From an uncultured Agathobaculum sp. (GTDB lineage: Bacteria; Bacillota; Clostridia; Oscillospirales; Butyricicoccaceae), in contig CALWJG010000073.1 of assembly GCA_944380945.1 (NCBI GenBank), positions 1 to 7,440 of the forward strand: 7,440 bases of DNA, given 5' to 3'. Position 1 is the stretch's first letter. Every line of letters starts with the position of its first letter. The position numbers and the translations under genes were made by a program. The notes beneath the pieces are model-generated. The model saw nothing but the letters and a program-made list of their open reading frames with translations. It searched no databases and was not told where the DNA came from. This document shows, in pieces, positions 1 through 4,765 of the stretch.

Positions 1-32
1 ACAAAATCCCATTCCAAAAGGAGAATGAAACC

Positions 33-1052
33 ATGAAAGAAAAGCTGCAAGGTATTTTGCAGGCCGCCAAGGAGCAGCTGTCCGCTGCCGCGGATGCGCG
101 TGCGCTCGACGAGGCGCGCGTCAAGTTCCTCGGCAAAAAGGGCGAGCTGACCGCCCTGCTCAAGGGCATGAAGGACGTCGCGGCGGAGGAGCGCCCGGTC
201 GTCGGCCAGCTGATCAACGACGTGCGCGCCGAGATCGAGACCATCATCGAAAAGCAGAAGCAGGTCATCGAGCAGGCCGCGCTCGCGCACAAGCTCGAAT
301 CCGAGACCATCGACGTCACCCTGCCGGGCGAGGAGGTCGTGGTCGGCAAGGAGCACCCGCTCAACATCGTGCTCGACGAACTCAAGGAGATCTTCATCGG
401 TCTGGGCTTCTCGATCGCCGAGGGCCCGGAGGTCGAGCTCGACCACTATAACTTCGAGGCGCTCAACATCCCCAAGGACCATCCCGCGCGCGATACGCAG
501 GATACCTTCTATATTTCGGACAACGTCGTGCTGCGCACCCAGACCTCGGGCATGCAGGTGCGCGTCATGGAGAAGAAAAAGCCGCCGATCCGCATCATTG
601 CGCCCGGCCGCGTGTACCGCTCGGACGCGGTCGACGCCACCCACTCCCCGCTGTTCCACCAGATCGAGGGCCTTGTCGTTGACAAGGGCATCCGCATGAG
701 CGACCTCAAGGGCATCCTCGAGCTGTTCGCCAAAAAGCTGTACGGCGAGGATACGGTCGTCCGCTTCCGCCCGCACCACTTCCCGTTCACCGAGCCGAGT
801 GCGGAAATGGACATCCAGTGCTACCGCTGCCACGGCGCGGGCTGCCCGCTCTGCAAGGGCGAGGGCTGGATCGAGATCCTCGGCTGCGGCATGGTGCACC
901 CCAAGGTGCTCGAGACCAGCGGCATCGACCCGGAGGAATACTCGGGCTATGCGTTCGGCATCGGTCTGGAGCGCACGGTCATGGGCCGGTTCAAGATCGA
1001 CGACATCCGCCTGTTCTATGAGAACGACGTAAGATTTTTGCACCAGTTTTAA
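33..1052 (+). CDS. pheS: Phenylalanine--tRNA ligase alpha subunit
   Basis: Catalytic alpha subunit of the cytoplasmic alpha2beta2 phenylalanyl-tRNA synthetase, which activates Phe with ATP and charges tRNA-Phe. The 339-residue length is normal for bacterial PheS. Residues 1-85 are a charged helical region typical of the tRNA-contacting N-terminal coiled coil. The class II catalytic core follows: motif 1 region about 107-135 (GFSIAEGPEVE), motif 2 about 187-213 (RVYRSDAVDATHSPLFHQIEG), and motif 3 about 305-315 (AFGIGLER). Four cysteines at 263, 266, 271 and 274 (C-x2-C-x4-C-x2-C) form the insert seen in Gram-positive PheS proteins; a metal-binding role is plausible. The start is supported by AAAAGGAG at 16-23, nine bases before the ATG. 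The stop codon runs directly into the hairpin array that separates it from pheT. The upstream promoter or T-box leader, if any, lies outside the window. Confidence 0.98.
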   Translation: MKEKLQGILQAAKEQLSAAADARALDEARVKFLGKKGELTALLKGMKDVAAEERPVVGQLINDVRAEIETIIEKQKQVIEQAALAHKLESETIDVTLPGEEVVVGKEHPLNIVLDELKEIFIGLGFSIAEGPEVELDHYNFEALNIPKDHPARDTQDTFYISDNVVLRTQTSGMQVRVMEKKKPPIRIIAPGRVYRSDAVDATHSPLFHQIEGLVVDKGIRMSDLKGILELFAKKLYGEDTVVRFRPHHFPFTEPSAEMDIQCYRCHGAGCPLCKGEGWIEILGCGMVHPKVLETSGIDPEEYSGYAFGIGLERTVMGRFKIDDIRLFYENDVRFLHQF

Positions 1053-1251
1053 AGCGCTGACGCGCTTATAGGGGGAATCCGATTCCCCCTATATACAAAA
1101 TCAAGTTCCTTAGAAACTTGATTTTGATACCCCCTGGACGCCGCCCAAGGCGGCTGGGTCGGGGTGTAAAAACGCAGGTACACGCCCTGCGTTTTTACGG
1201 GAATTGCAACGCAATTCCCCATTTATGCGCGCCTGACGGCGCGGACGCGCC
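1052..1251. repeat. Array of abutting palindromes between pheS and pheT
   Basis: Six or seven inverted repeats follow one another almost without gaps. They are: 1052-1067 (AAGCGC, loop TGAC); 1067-1093 (13-bp arms around one central base, core GGGGGAATC/GATTCCCCC); 1096-1126 (12-bp arms including AAAATCAAGTT, 7-base loop); 1127-1167 (ACCCC outer arm with a GCCGCC-CAA-GGCGGC inner hairpin); 1166-1198 (13-bp arms GTAAAAACGCAGG/CCTGCGTTTTTAC); 1199-1219 (GGGAATTGC-AAC-GCAATTCCC); and 1229-1242 or alternatively 1238-1251 (GCGCC/GGCGC). The first and last share the loop TGAC. No credible coding frame explains the region. It resembles a composite of bacterial interspersed palindromic units. Whether the same units recur elsewhere in the genome cannot be seen here. 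Confidence 0.85.
1166..1198. terminator. Terminator-like hairpin inside the pheS-pheT gap
   Basis: A perfect 13-bp stem with a 7-base loop (1179-1185). Its core CGCAGG/CCTGCG is flanked by A5 (1168-1172) and T5 (1192-1196), so it has the form of a bidirectional intrinsic terminator. It lies within the pheS-pheT transcription unit, where full termination would be surprising. It may cause partial termination, stabilise the pheS 3' end, or act only as one unit of the hairpin array. No convincing promoter is visible between it and pheT. Confidence 0.45.
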
Positions 1252-1301
1252 GAACAAGGCGCGGTATCTTCAACTTTGCAATAAAGGAGCGCTCATTTAT
1301 T

Positions 1302-4004
1302 ATGAAACTGCCGCTTTCCTGGCTTTCGGATTATACCGATATTTCCGGCGTCACGCCCAAGGAGTATGACGCGCGGATGACCATGTCCGGCTCCAAGGTC
1401 GAGGAGGTCTGCTACCTCGGCGAGGAGATCGAAAACGTCGTGGTCGGCCGCATCAACGAAATGGTCCGCCACCCCAATTCCGACCATATGTGGATCTGCC
1501 AGATCGACGTGGGCGACGAGGTCACCCAGATCTGCACCGGCGCGTGGAACATCCACGTCGGCGATCTGATCCCGGTCGCCAAGCACAAGTCCACCCTGCC
1601 CGGCGGCATCAAGATCACCAAGGGCAAGCTGCGCGGCGAGGTGTCCAATGGCATGCTGTGCTCGCTCAAGGAGCTGCAGCTGGACGTGCACAACGCCCCC
1701 TACGCGGTCATCAAGCCCGCCGCGATCCTGAACGACTACGCCTGCCTCAAGGATCAGAAGCCGTCCCTGCCCGAGGAGCTGACCGCGGGCTACAAGATCT
1801 ACGGCAAGACCCTGTGCGCCAAGGTGCTGTCGGTCAAGACCACCGGCTATTCGCAGTATGACCTGACCGTCGATTTCGGCGCGGGCGAGACCGCGCTTTC
1901 GACCGACTGCGCGAACATCCACGAGGGCGACTTCATCGCAGTCGATACGGCGGCCATGACCGTGTGCACGCCGGACGACCTGCACGCCCAGCCCGCCGAG
2001 TTCCCGCACTGCATCACGGACGGCATCTTCGTGCTGAACGAGGACTGCAAGCCGGGCGACGACATCCGCAAGGTCGTGGGTCTGGACGAGTGGGTCGCGG
2101 ATTTCGAGATCACCTCCAACCGCCCGGACTGCCTGAGCGTCATCGGTCTGGCGCGCGAGACCGCCGCCACCTTTGACCGCCCGTTCCATGTCGGCACCCC
2201 GTCGGTCAAGGGCGTGGGCGACGATATTAACAAGTATATGTCGGTCGAGGTACGCGACCCCGACCTGTGCCCGCGCTACACTGCGCGTCTGGTGCGCAAC
2301 ATCAAGATCGAGCCCTCGCCCGTCTGGATGCGCGAGCGCCTGCACGCCGCCGGCGTGCGCCCGATCAACAACATCGTTGACATCACCAACTACGTCATGC
2401 TCGAGTACGGCCAGCCGATGCACGCGTTCGACTACGCCTGCCTGTCGGACGGCAAGATCGTCGTGCGCCGCGCGCGGGCCGGCGAGTCCATCCAGACGCT
2501 GGACGGACAGGACCACGACCTGACCGACAAGATGCTCGCCATCTGCGATAACGACAAGCCGGTCGCGGTCGCGGGCGTCATGGGCGGCGCGAACTCCGAG
2601 ATCGAGGACGACACCAAGACCGTCGTGTTCGAGTCCGCCTGCTTCCACGGCGCGACCGTCCGCGTGACCGCCAAGGCGCTCGGCATGCGCACCGAGGCGT
2701 CCGGCCGCTTTGAAAAGGGCCTTGACCCCCGCATGACGCTCGACGCGGTCAACCGCGCGTGCGAGCTGGTCGAGCAGCTCGGCGCGGGCGAGGTGATCGA
2801 CGGCATCATCGATGTGGACAATTCCGATCCCAATCCCAAGCGCCTGCCCTTTGAGCCGGACAAGATGAACGCCCTGCTCGGCCTCGAGCTGTCCGACGCG
2901 GCGCAGCAGGCTTACCTGGAGAAGCTGGGCTTTGCGGTCGAAAACGGCGAGGTCATCGTGCCGAGCTTCCGCACGGACATCGCGCGCATGTGCGATCTGG
3001 CCGAGGAGGTCGCGCGCATGTACGGCTACGACAAGATCCCGACCACGCTGTATGCGGGCGAGATGGTGCAGGGCGAATACACGCCCCAGCAGCAGGCCGA
3101 GCGCGCCGCCGCGCTGGTTTGCCGCGAAGCGGGCTTTGACGAGTCCATGACCCACTCGTTCATCTCCCCCAAGTTCTACGATATGATCGGCTGGGACAAG
3201 GATGACCCGCGCCGCATCTCCACCACCATCCTCAACCCGCTGGGCGAGGATTTCAGCGTCATGCGCACGACCGTGCTGCCCTCCATGCTGCAGTCGCTCG
3301 CGCACAACCACGCGCACCGCAACGCGACCGCCTCGCTCTACGAGATGGGCACGGTCTATCTGCCCTCGGTCAAGGACGGCAAGGCCGACCCGGACGTGCT
3401 GCCGGATGAGCGCAAGGTGCTGACGCTCGGCTCCTACGGCCGCCTGTCCTTCTTCCAGTTCAAGGGCGTCATCGAAGCGCTCTGCCGCGAGCTGAACATC
3501 AAGGACGTGCAGTTCGTGCCCGAGAAGGCGAACCCGTCCTACCATCCGGGCCGCTGTGCGAACGTGCTGATCGGCGGCGCGCAGGCCGGCGTGTTCGGCA
3601 CTGTGCATCCGACGGTCGCAGACCGCTACGGCCTGTCCGGCGAGGTGCTGGCAGCCGAGCTGCGTATGGATGCGCTGTTTAACGCCATCGACCCCAACAA
3701 GCTGTATCATCCGCTGCCCAAGTTCCCGGCTTCCACGCGCGACATCGCCGTGCTGGTGGACGACGCCGTGCCGGCGGCCTCCATGCAGGCCGCGATCGAG
3801 CAGGCCGCGGGCGCGATCCTCGAATCCGCCAAGCTGTTCGACGTGTACAAGGGCAAGGGCATCCCGGAGGGCAAAAAGTCGGTCGCCTACTCGCTGAGCC
3901 TGCGCGCGCCCGACCGCACGCTGACCGATGAGGAATGCGACAAGGCGATGCGGGATGCGCTGGCTGCACTCGAAACCGAATTCGGCGCCGCGCTGCGCAG
4001 CTGA
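1302..4004 (+). CDS. pheT: Phenylalanine--tRNA ligase beta subunit with an extra OB-like insertion
   Basis: Beta subunit of phenylalanyl-tRNA synthetase, which carries tRNA-binding and editing domains and pairs with PheS. Domains in order: N-terminal region 1-38; EMAP-type OB tRNA-binding domain about 40-128 (VVVGR, RHPNSDHMWICQIDVG, LPGG, KLRG, SNGMLCS); insertion about 129-236; B3/B4 editing region about 238-490 (SNRPDCLSV, INNIVDITNYVMLEYGQPMHAFD, VAGVMGG); B5 about 510-580; core-like region 590-780; C-terminal FDX-ACB anticodon-binding domain about 803-899. At 900 residues it is about 100 longer than the usual bacterial PheT of about 800. The extra segment interrupts the family exactly between KELQL and TDGIFVL. 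Within it, residues 170-214 resemble the preceding OB domain (NIHEGDFIAV against NIHVGDLIPV). The ATG is preceded by AAAGGAG at 1283-1289 with a rather long 12-base spacer. Confidence 0.97.
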   Translation: MKLPLSWLSDYTDISGVTPKEYDARMTMSGSKVEEVCYLGEEIENVVVGRINEMVRHPNSDHMWICQIDVGDEVTQICTGAWNIHVGDLIPVAKHKSTLPGGIKITKGKLRGEVSNGMLCSLKELQLDVHNAPYAVIKPAAILNDYACLKDQKPSLPEELTAGYKIYGKTLCAKVLSVKTTGYSQYDLTVDFGAGETALSTDCANIHEGDFIAVDTAAMTVCTPDDLHAQPAEFPHCITDGIFVLNEDCKPGDDIRKVVGLDEWVADFEITSNRPDCLSVIGLARETAATFDRPFHVGTPSVKGVGDDINKYMSVEVRDPDLCPRYTARLVRNIKIEPSPVWMRERLHAAGVRPINNIVDITNYVMLEYGQPMHAFDYACLSDGKIVVRRARAGESIQTLDGQDHDLTDKMLAICDNDKPVAVAGVMGGANSEIEDDTKTVVFESACFHGATVRVTAKALGMRTEASGRFEKGLDPRMTLDAVNRACELVEQLGAGEVIDGIIDVDNSDPNPKRLPFEPDKMNALLGLELSDAAQQAYLEKLGFAVENGEVIVPSFRTDIARMCDLAEEVARMYGYDKIPTTLYAGEMVQGEYTPQQQAERAAALVCREAGFDESMTHSFISPKFYDMIGWDKDDPRRISTTILNPLGEDFSVMRTTVLPSMLQSLAHNHAHRNATASLYEMGTVYLPSVKDGKADPDVLPDERKVLTLGSYGRLSFFQFKGVIEALCRELNIKDVQFVPEKANPSYHPGRCANVLIGGAQAGVFGTVHPTVADRYGLSGEVLAAELRMDALFNAIDPNKLYHPLPKFPASTRDIAVLVDDAVPAASMQAAIEQAAGAILESAKLFDVYKGKGIPEGKKSVAYSLSLRAPDRTLTDEECDKAMRDALAALETEFGAALRS

Positions 4005-4039
4005 CCCGCTGCCGCACCGGCAGGAACCATGCCATTTAT

Positions 4040-4072
4040 GGGGGGACAGGCACGCACGCCTGTCCCCCTTCC
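4040..4072 (+). terminator. Intrinsic terminator after pheT
   Basis: GGGGGACAGGC (4041-4051) pairs perfectly with GCCTGTCCCCC (4058-4068) around a 6-base loop. The tail TTCCGTTT is only moderately T-rich. It lies 36 bases after the pheT stop, as expected for the end of the pheST unit. Efficiency may be partial because of the imperfect U tract. Confidence 0.65.
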
Positions 4073-4140
4073 GTTTGGCAAGCAGGCCGCTCCCTGCCAG
4101 CGCTGGGAAAAGATTTCGTCCGTTTTTCCGCGGATTATGC

Positions 4141-4169
4141 TTTACTTTTCACCCGATTTGTATTATGCT
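4141..4169 (+). promoter_or_regulatory. Candidate promoter for ireB
   Basis: TTTACT (4141-4146) and TATGCT (4164-4169) are separated by 17 bases, each matching the sigma-A consensus at four of six positions. The region is AT-rich compared with its surroundings and lies about 45 bases before the ireB start, after the pheT terminator. This is the best candidate seen, but it is far from perfect. Confidence 0.4.
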
Positions 4170-4214
4170 GTTAATAGCAAAAACCCAAACGGTAGGATCG
4201 GAAAGGAGACAGAC

Positions 4215-4460
4215 ATGCTCGACGGTACCAGAAAGTTCAGCCTTGTAGACGAGTCCAACAAGGAAATGAAGCGCACGCTGACCGCGGTATATGATGCGCT
4301 TAAGGAGAAAGGGTATAACCCGATCAATCAGATCGTAGGCTATCTCCTCTCCGAGGACCCGACGTACATCACCAACCACAACAACGCCCGCAGCCTGATC
4401 TGCAAGATCGACCGCGACGAGCTGATGCAGGAGCTGGTGCAGTTCTACCTCGATAACTGA
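4215..4460 (+). CDS. ireB: IreB family regulatory phosphoprotein (UPF0297, YrzL-like)
   Basis: Small cytoplasmic protein of 81 residues, the usual family length (80-90). The family signature EKGYNPINQIVGYLLSEDP at 31-49 and ARSLICKIDRDELMQELV at 58-75 identify it clearly. In Enterococcus faecalis, IreB is phosphorylated on N-terminal threonines by the PASTA kinase IreK and modulates cephalosporin resistance. Here TRKFSLVDES at the N-terminus offers Thr5, Ser9 and Ser14, with Thr21 and Thr23 slightly further in; which one is used cannot be told. The frame is open upstream, but the ATG at 4215 is chosen because AAAGGAG lies at 4202-4208 and family homology begins there. ireB often sits beside alaS and ruvX; here it follows pheT alone. 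No terminator separates it from the small-RNA promoter downstream, so its mRNA probably reads into the terminator at 4555-4597. Confidence 0.95.
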   Translation: MLDGTRKFSLVDESNKEMKRTLTAVYDALKEKGYNPINQIVGYLLSEDPTYITNHNNARSLICKIDRDELMQELVQFYLDN

Positions 4461-4469
4461 GGCATGGAC

Positions 4470-4497
4470 TTGACAAACGGAGCAAATCCGTTATAAT
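4470..4497 (+). promoter_or_regulatory. Consensus sigma-A promoter for a small RNA
   Basis: TTGACA (4470-4475) and TATAAT (4492-4497), both perfect, are separated by 16 bases. The start site is predicted near 4504. No gene with a ribosome binding site follows on this strand before the terminator at 4555-4597, so the promoter appears to serve a short non-coding RNA. Confidence 0.88.
4476..4492. promoter_or_regulatory. Operator-like dyad in the small-RNA promoter spacer
   Basis: AACGGA (4476-4481) and TCCGTT (4487-4492) form a perfect inverted repeat around GCAAA. The dyad fills the space between the -35 and -10 boxes, so a dimeric repressor bound there would block the promoter. As RNA in the ireB transcript it could form a 6-bp hairpin, but no T run follows, so it is not a terminator. 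Confidence 0.45.
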
Positions 4498-4511
4498 GAA
4501 AGTAGAAAAGG

Positions 4512-4535
4512 GCAGTCCGGCAAAGACGGTTGACC
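4512..4535 (+). repeat. Shared 5' leader element, plus-strand copy
   Basis: GCAGTCCGGCAA (4512-4523) followed by CGGTTGACC (4527-4535). The same two blocks recur on the minus strand at 4714-4703 and 4691-4683, with a larger gap there. Each copy starts within about 10 bases of a predicted transcription start. GGUUGACC is self-complementary if two G-U pairs are allowed, so two identical leaders could touch through this block. Confidence 0.8.
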
Positions 4536-4554
4536 CGAGTTTTACGCTATTTCT

Positions 4555-4597
4555 AAAAAAATAACCGCAAACCTTGGTCGGGGGCGGTTATTTTTTT
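4555..4597. terminator. Bidirectional terminator shared by the convergent RNAs
   Basis: Seven A residues plus TAACCGC (4555-4568) pair with GCGGTTA plus seven T residues (4584-4597), giving a 14-bp stem around a 15-base loop. It reads equally well from both strands: T7 ends the plus-strand RNA and, on the minus strand, the complement of A7 ends the peptide mRNA. The TAA stop of the minus-strand peptide lies in the stem. Confidence 0.93.
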
Positions 4598-4656
4598 ATG
4601 GTCTTGATGATTTCAAGAAGGATAAGTAGCAAAATGATCTGCCACACGATCTCCAT
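4588..4656 (-). CDS. 22-residue hydrophobic peptide, candidate type I toxin
   Basis: The reading frame begins MEIVWQIILL and ends KTIKK. Residues 3-17 are almost all I, L, V or W, followed by two charged segments, giving a single short membrane-spanning helix with a positive C-terminus. This is the usual build of small type I toxins that insert in the inner membrane. The ATG at 4656 follows a very strong Shine-Dalgarno sequence, GGGAGGTGG (4670-4662), with 8 bases between GGGAGG and the ATG. A near-consensus promoter (4751-4723) lies about 60 nt upstream of the start codon. The stop codon is inside the terminator. The peptide is below normal gene-calling limits. It does not match Fst, TxpA/holin-like, Ibs, Ldr or TisB sequences that I remember, so the family is unassigned. 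Toxicity is inferred from architecture only. Confidence 0.72.
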   Translation of the reverse strand: MEIVWQIILLLILLEIIKTIKK

Positions 4657-4682
4657 AAAAACCACCTCCCTTGCAGGAGCAT
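4596..4682 (-). CDS. Overlapping leader frame across the toxin ribosome binding site
   Basis: A 28-codon frame starts at ATG 4682 and ends TAA at 4598-4596, overlapping the hydrophobic peptide out of frame. AAGGCGG (4695-4689), one base off AAGGAGG, lies 6 bases before its ATG. Its product (MLLQGRWFLW at the start) is not recognisable. Translating it would move ribosomes through the hairpin that masks the peptide's Shine-Dalgarno sequence, as mok does for hok. It may equally be chance. Confidence 0.25.
   Translation of the reverse strand: MLLQGRWFLWRSCGRSFCYLSFLKSSRP
4662..4679 (-). promoter_or_regulatory. Shine-Dalgarno and masking hairpin of the peptide mRNA
   Basis: On the minus strand CTCCT (4679-4675), GCAA (4674-4671) and GGGAG (4670-4666) form a 5-bp stem closed by a GNRA tetraloop, with one G-U pair. 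The 3' arm is the core of the Shine-Dalgarno sequence GGGAGGTGG. The hairpin would hide the ribosome binding site in the folded mRNA, a common safeguard in type I toxin mRNAs. Confidence 0.55.
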
Positions 4683-4714
4683 GGTCAACCGCCTTTTCAG
4701 TCTTGCCGGACTGC
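4683..4714 (-). repeat. Shared 5' leader element, minus-strand copy
   Basis: On the minus strand: GCAGTCCGGCAA (4714-4703) and CGGTTGACC (4691-4683). This copy has an internal hairpin, CAGTC-CGGCAA-GACTG, that is only partly preserved in the plus-strand copy. It forms the start of the peptide mRNA leader (predicted start near 4716). Together with the copy at 4512-4535 it makes an inverted repeat around the locus. Confidence 0.8.
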
Positions 4715-4722
4715 TTATCTCC

Positions 4723-4751
4723 ATCATACATATTTTTTCACGCTTTGTAAA
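4723..4751 (-). promoter_or_regulatory. Sigma-A promoter for the peptide mRNA
   Basis: On the minus strand TTTACA (4751-4746) and TATGAT (4728-4723) are separated by 17 bases; each box matches consensus at five of six positions. The spacer is A/T-rich. The start site is predicted near 4716, giving an mRNA of about 162 nt to the terminator end at 4555. It points away from the ygiQ-like gene, whose start lies 15 bases beyond the -35 box. Confidence 0.8.
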
Positions 4752-4754
4752 GCG
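4741..4754. promoter_or_regulatory. Palindrome over the toxin -35 box and ygiQ leader
   Basis: CGCTTT-GT-AAAGCG has 6-bp arms. It covers the -35 box of the minus-strand promoter and ends one base before the AAAGGGGA ribosome binding site region of the downstream gene. It could be a DNA operator or, in the plus-strand transcript, a short hairpin beside the ribosome binding site. Confidence 0.4.
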
Positions 4755-4765
4755 AAAGGGGATTT

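Larger units (their letters stand above)
4504..4597 (+). ncRNA. Predicted small RNA, candidate type I antitoxin
   Basis: A transcript of about 94 nt is predicted from the perfect promoter at 4470-4497 to the T run of the terminator at 4591-4597. Its 5' part (4512-4535: GCAGTCCGGCAA, then CGGTTGACC) is nearly the same, in the same sense, as the 5' leader of the minus-strand peptide mRNA. Its last 43 nt are antisense to the 3' end of that mRNA, including the stop codon. In known type I systems with overlapping 3' ends (txpA/RatA, bsrG/SR4 in Bacillus subtilis) such overlap lets RNase III degrade the toxin mRNA; a similar role here is inferred. The same sequence would also be carried in the 3' UTR of ireB mRNA through read-through. 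Confidence 0.7.

Noticed and set aside
1052..1251. CRISPR array reading of the pheS-pheT gap
   Set aside because: The hairpins differ in sequence and length, with no constant direct repeat and no spacers.
1118..1369. An 83-codon plus-strand frame through the hairpin array into pheT
   Set aside because: It is made of palindrome sequence and runs out of frame into pheT, with no ribosome binding site at its start.
1293..3710. An 805-codon open frame on the minus strand opposite pheT
   Set aside because: It is the mirror of a GC-rich, strongly codon-biased pheT. Its product is a low-complexity mix of H, R, D, L and V with no recognisable domain, and pheT fully explains the region. The similar frame at 5312-6112 opposite the ygiQ-like gene is rejected for the same reason.
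4091..4129. Small dyads CCAGCGCTGG and GGAAAA/TTTTCC upstream of ireB
   Set aside because: Arms are short, loops are long or absent, and there is no T run or link to a promoter. They are within what a GC-rich spacer gives by chance.
4496..4564. A 22-codon plus-strand frame starting at the ATG that overlaps the TATAAT box and ending in the terminator
   Set aside because: The ATG lies upstream of the predicted start site near 4504, there is no well-placed ribosome binding site, and the peptide is not hydrophobic. Its size match with the minus-strand peptide follows partly from the symmetric terminator supplying AAA AAA TAA on both strands.
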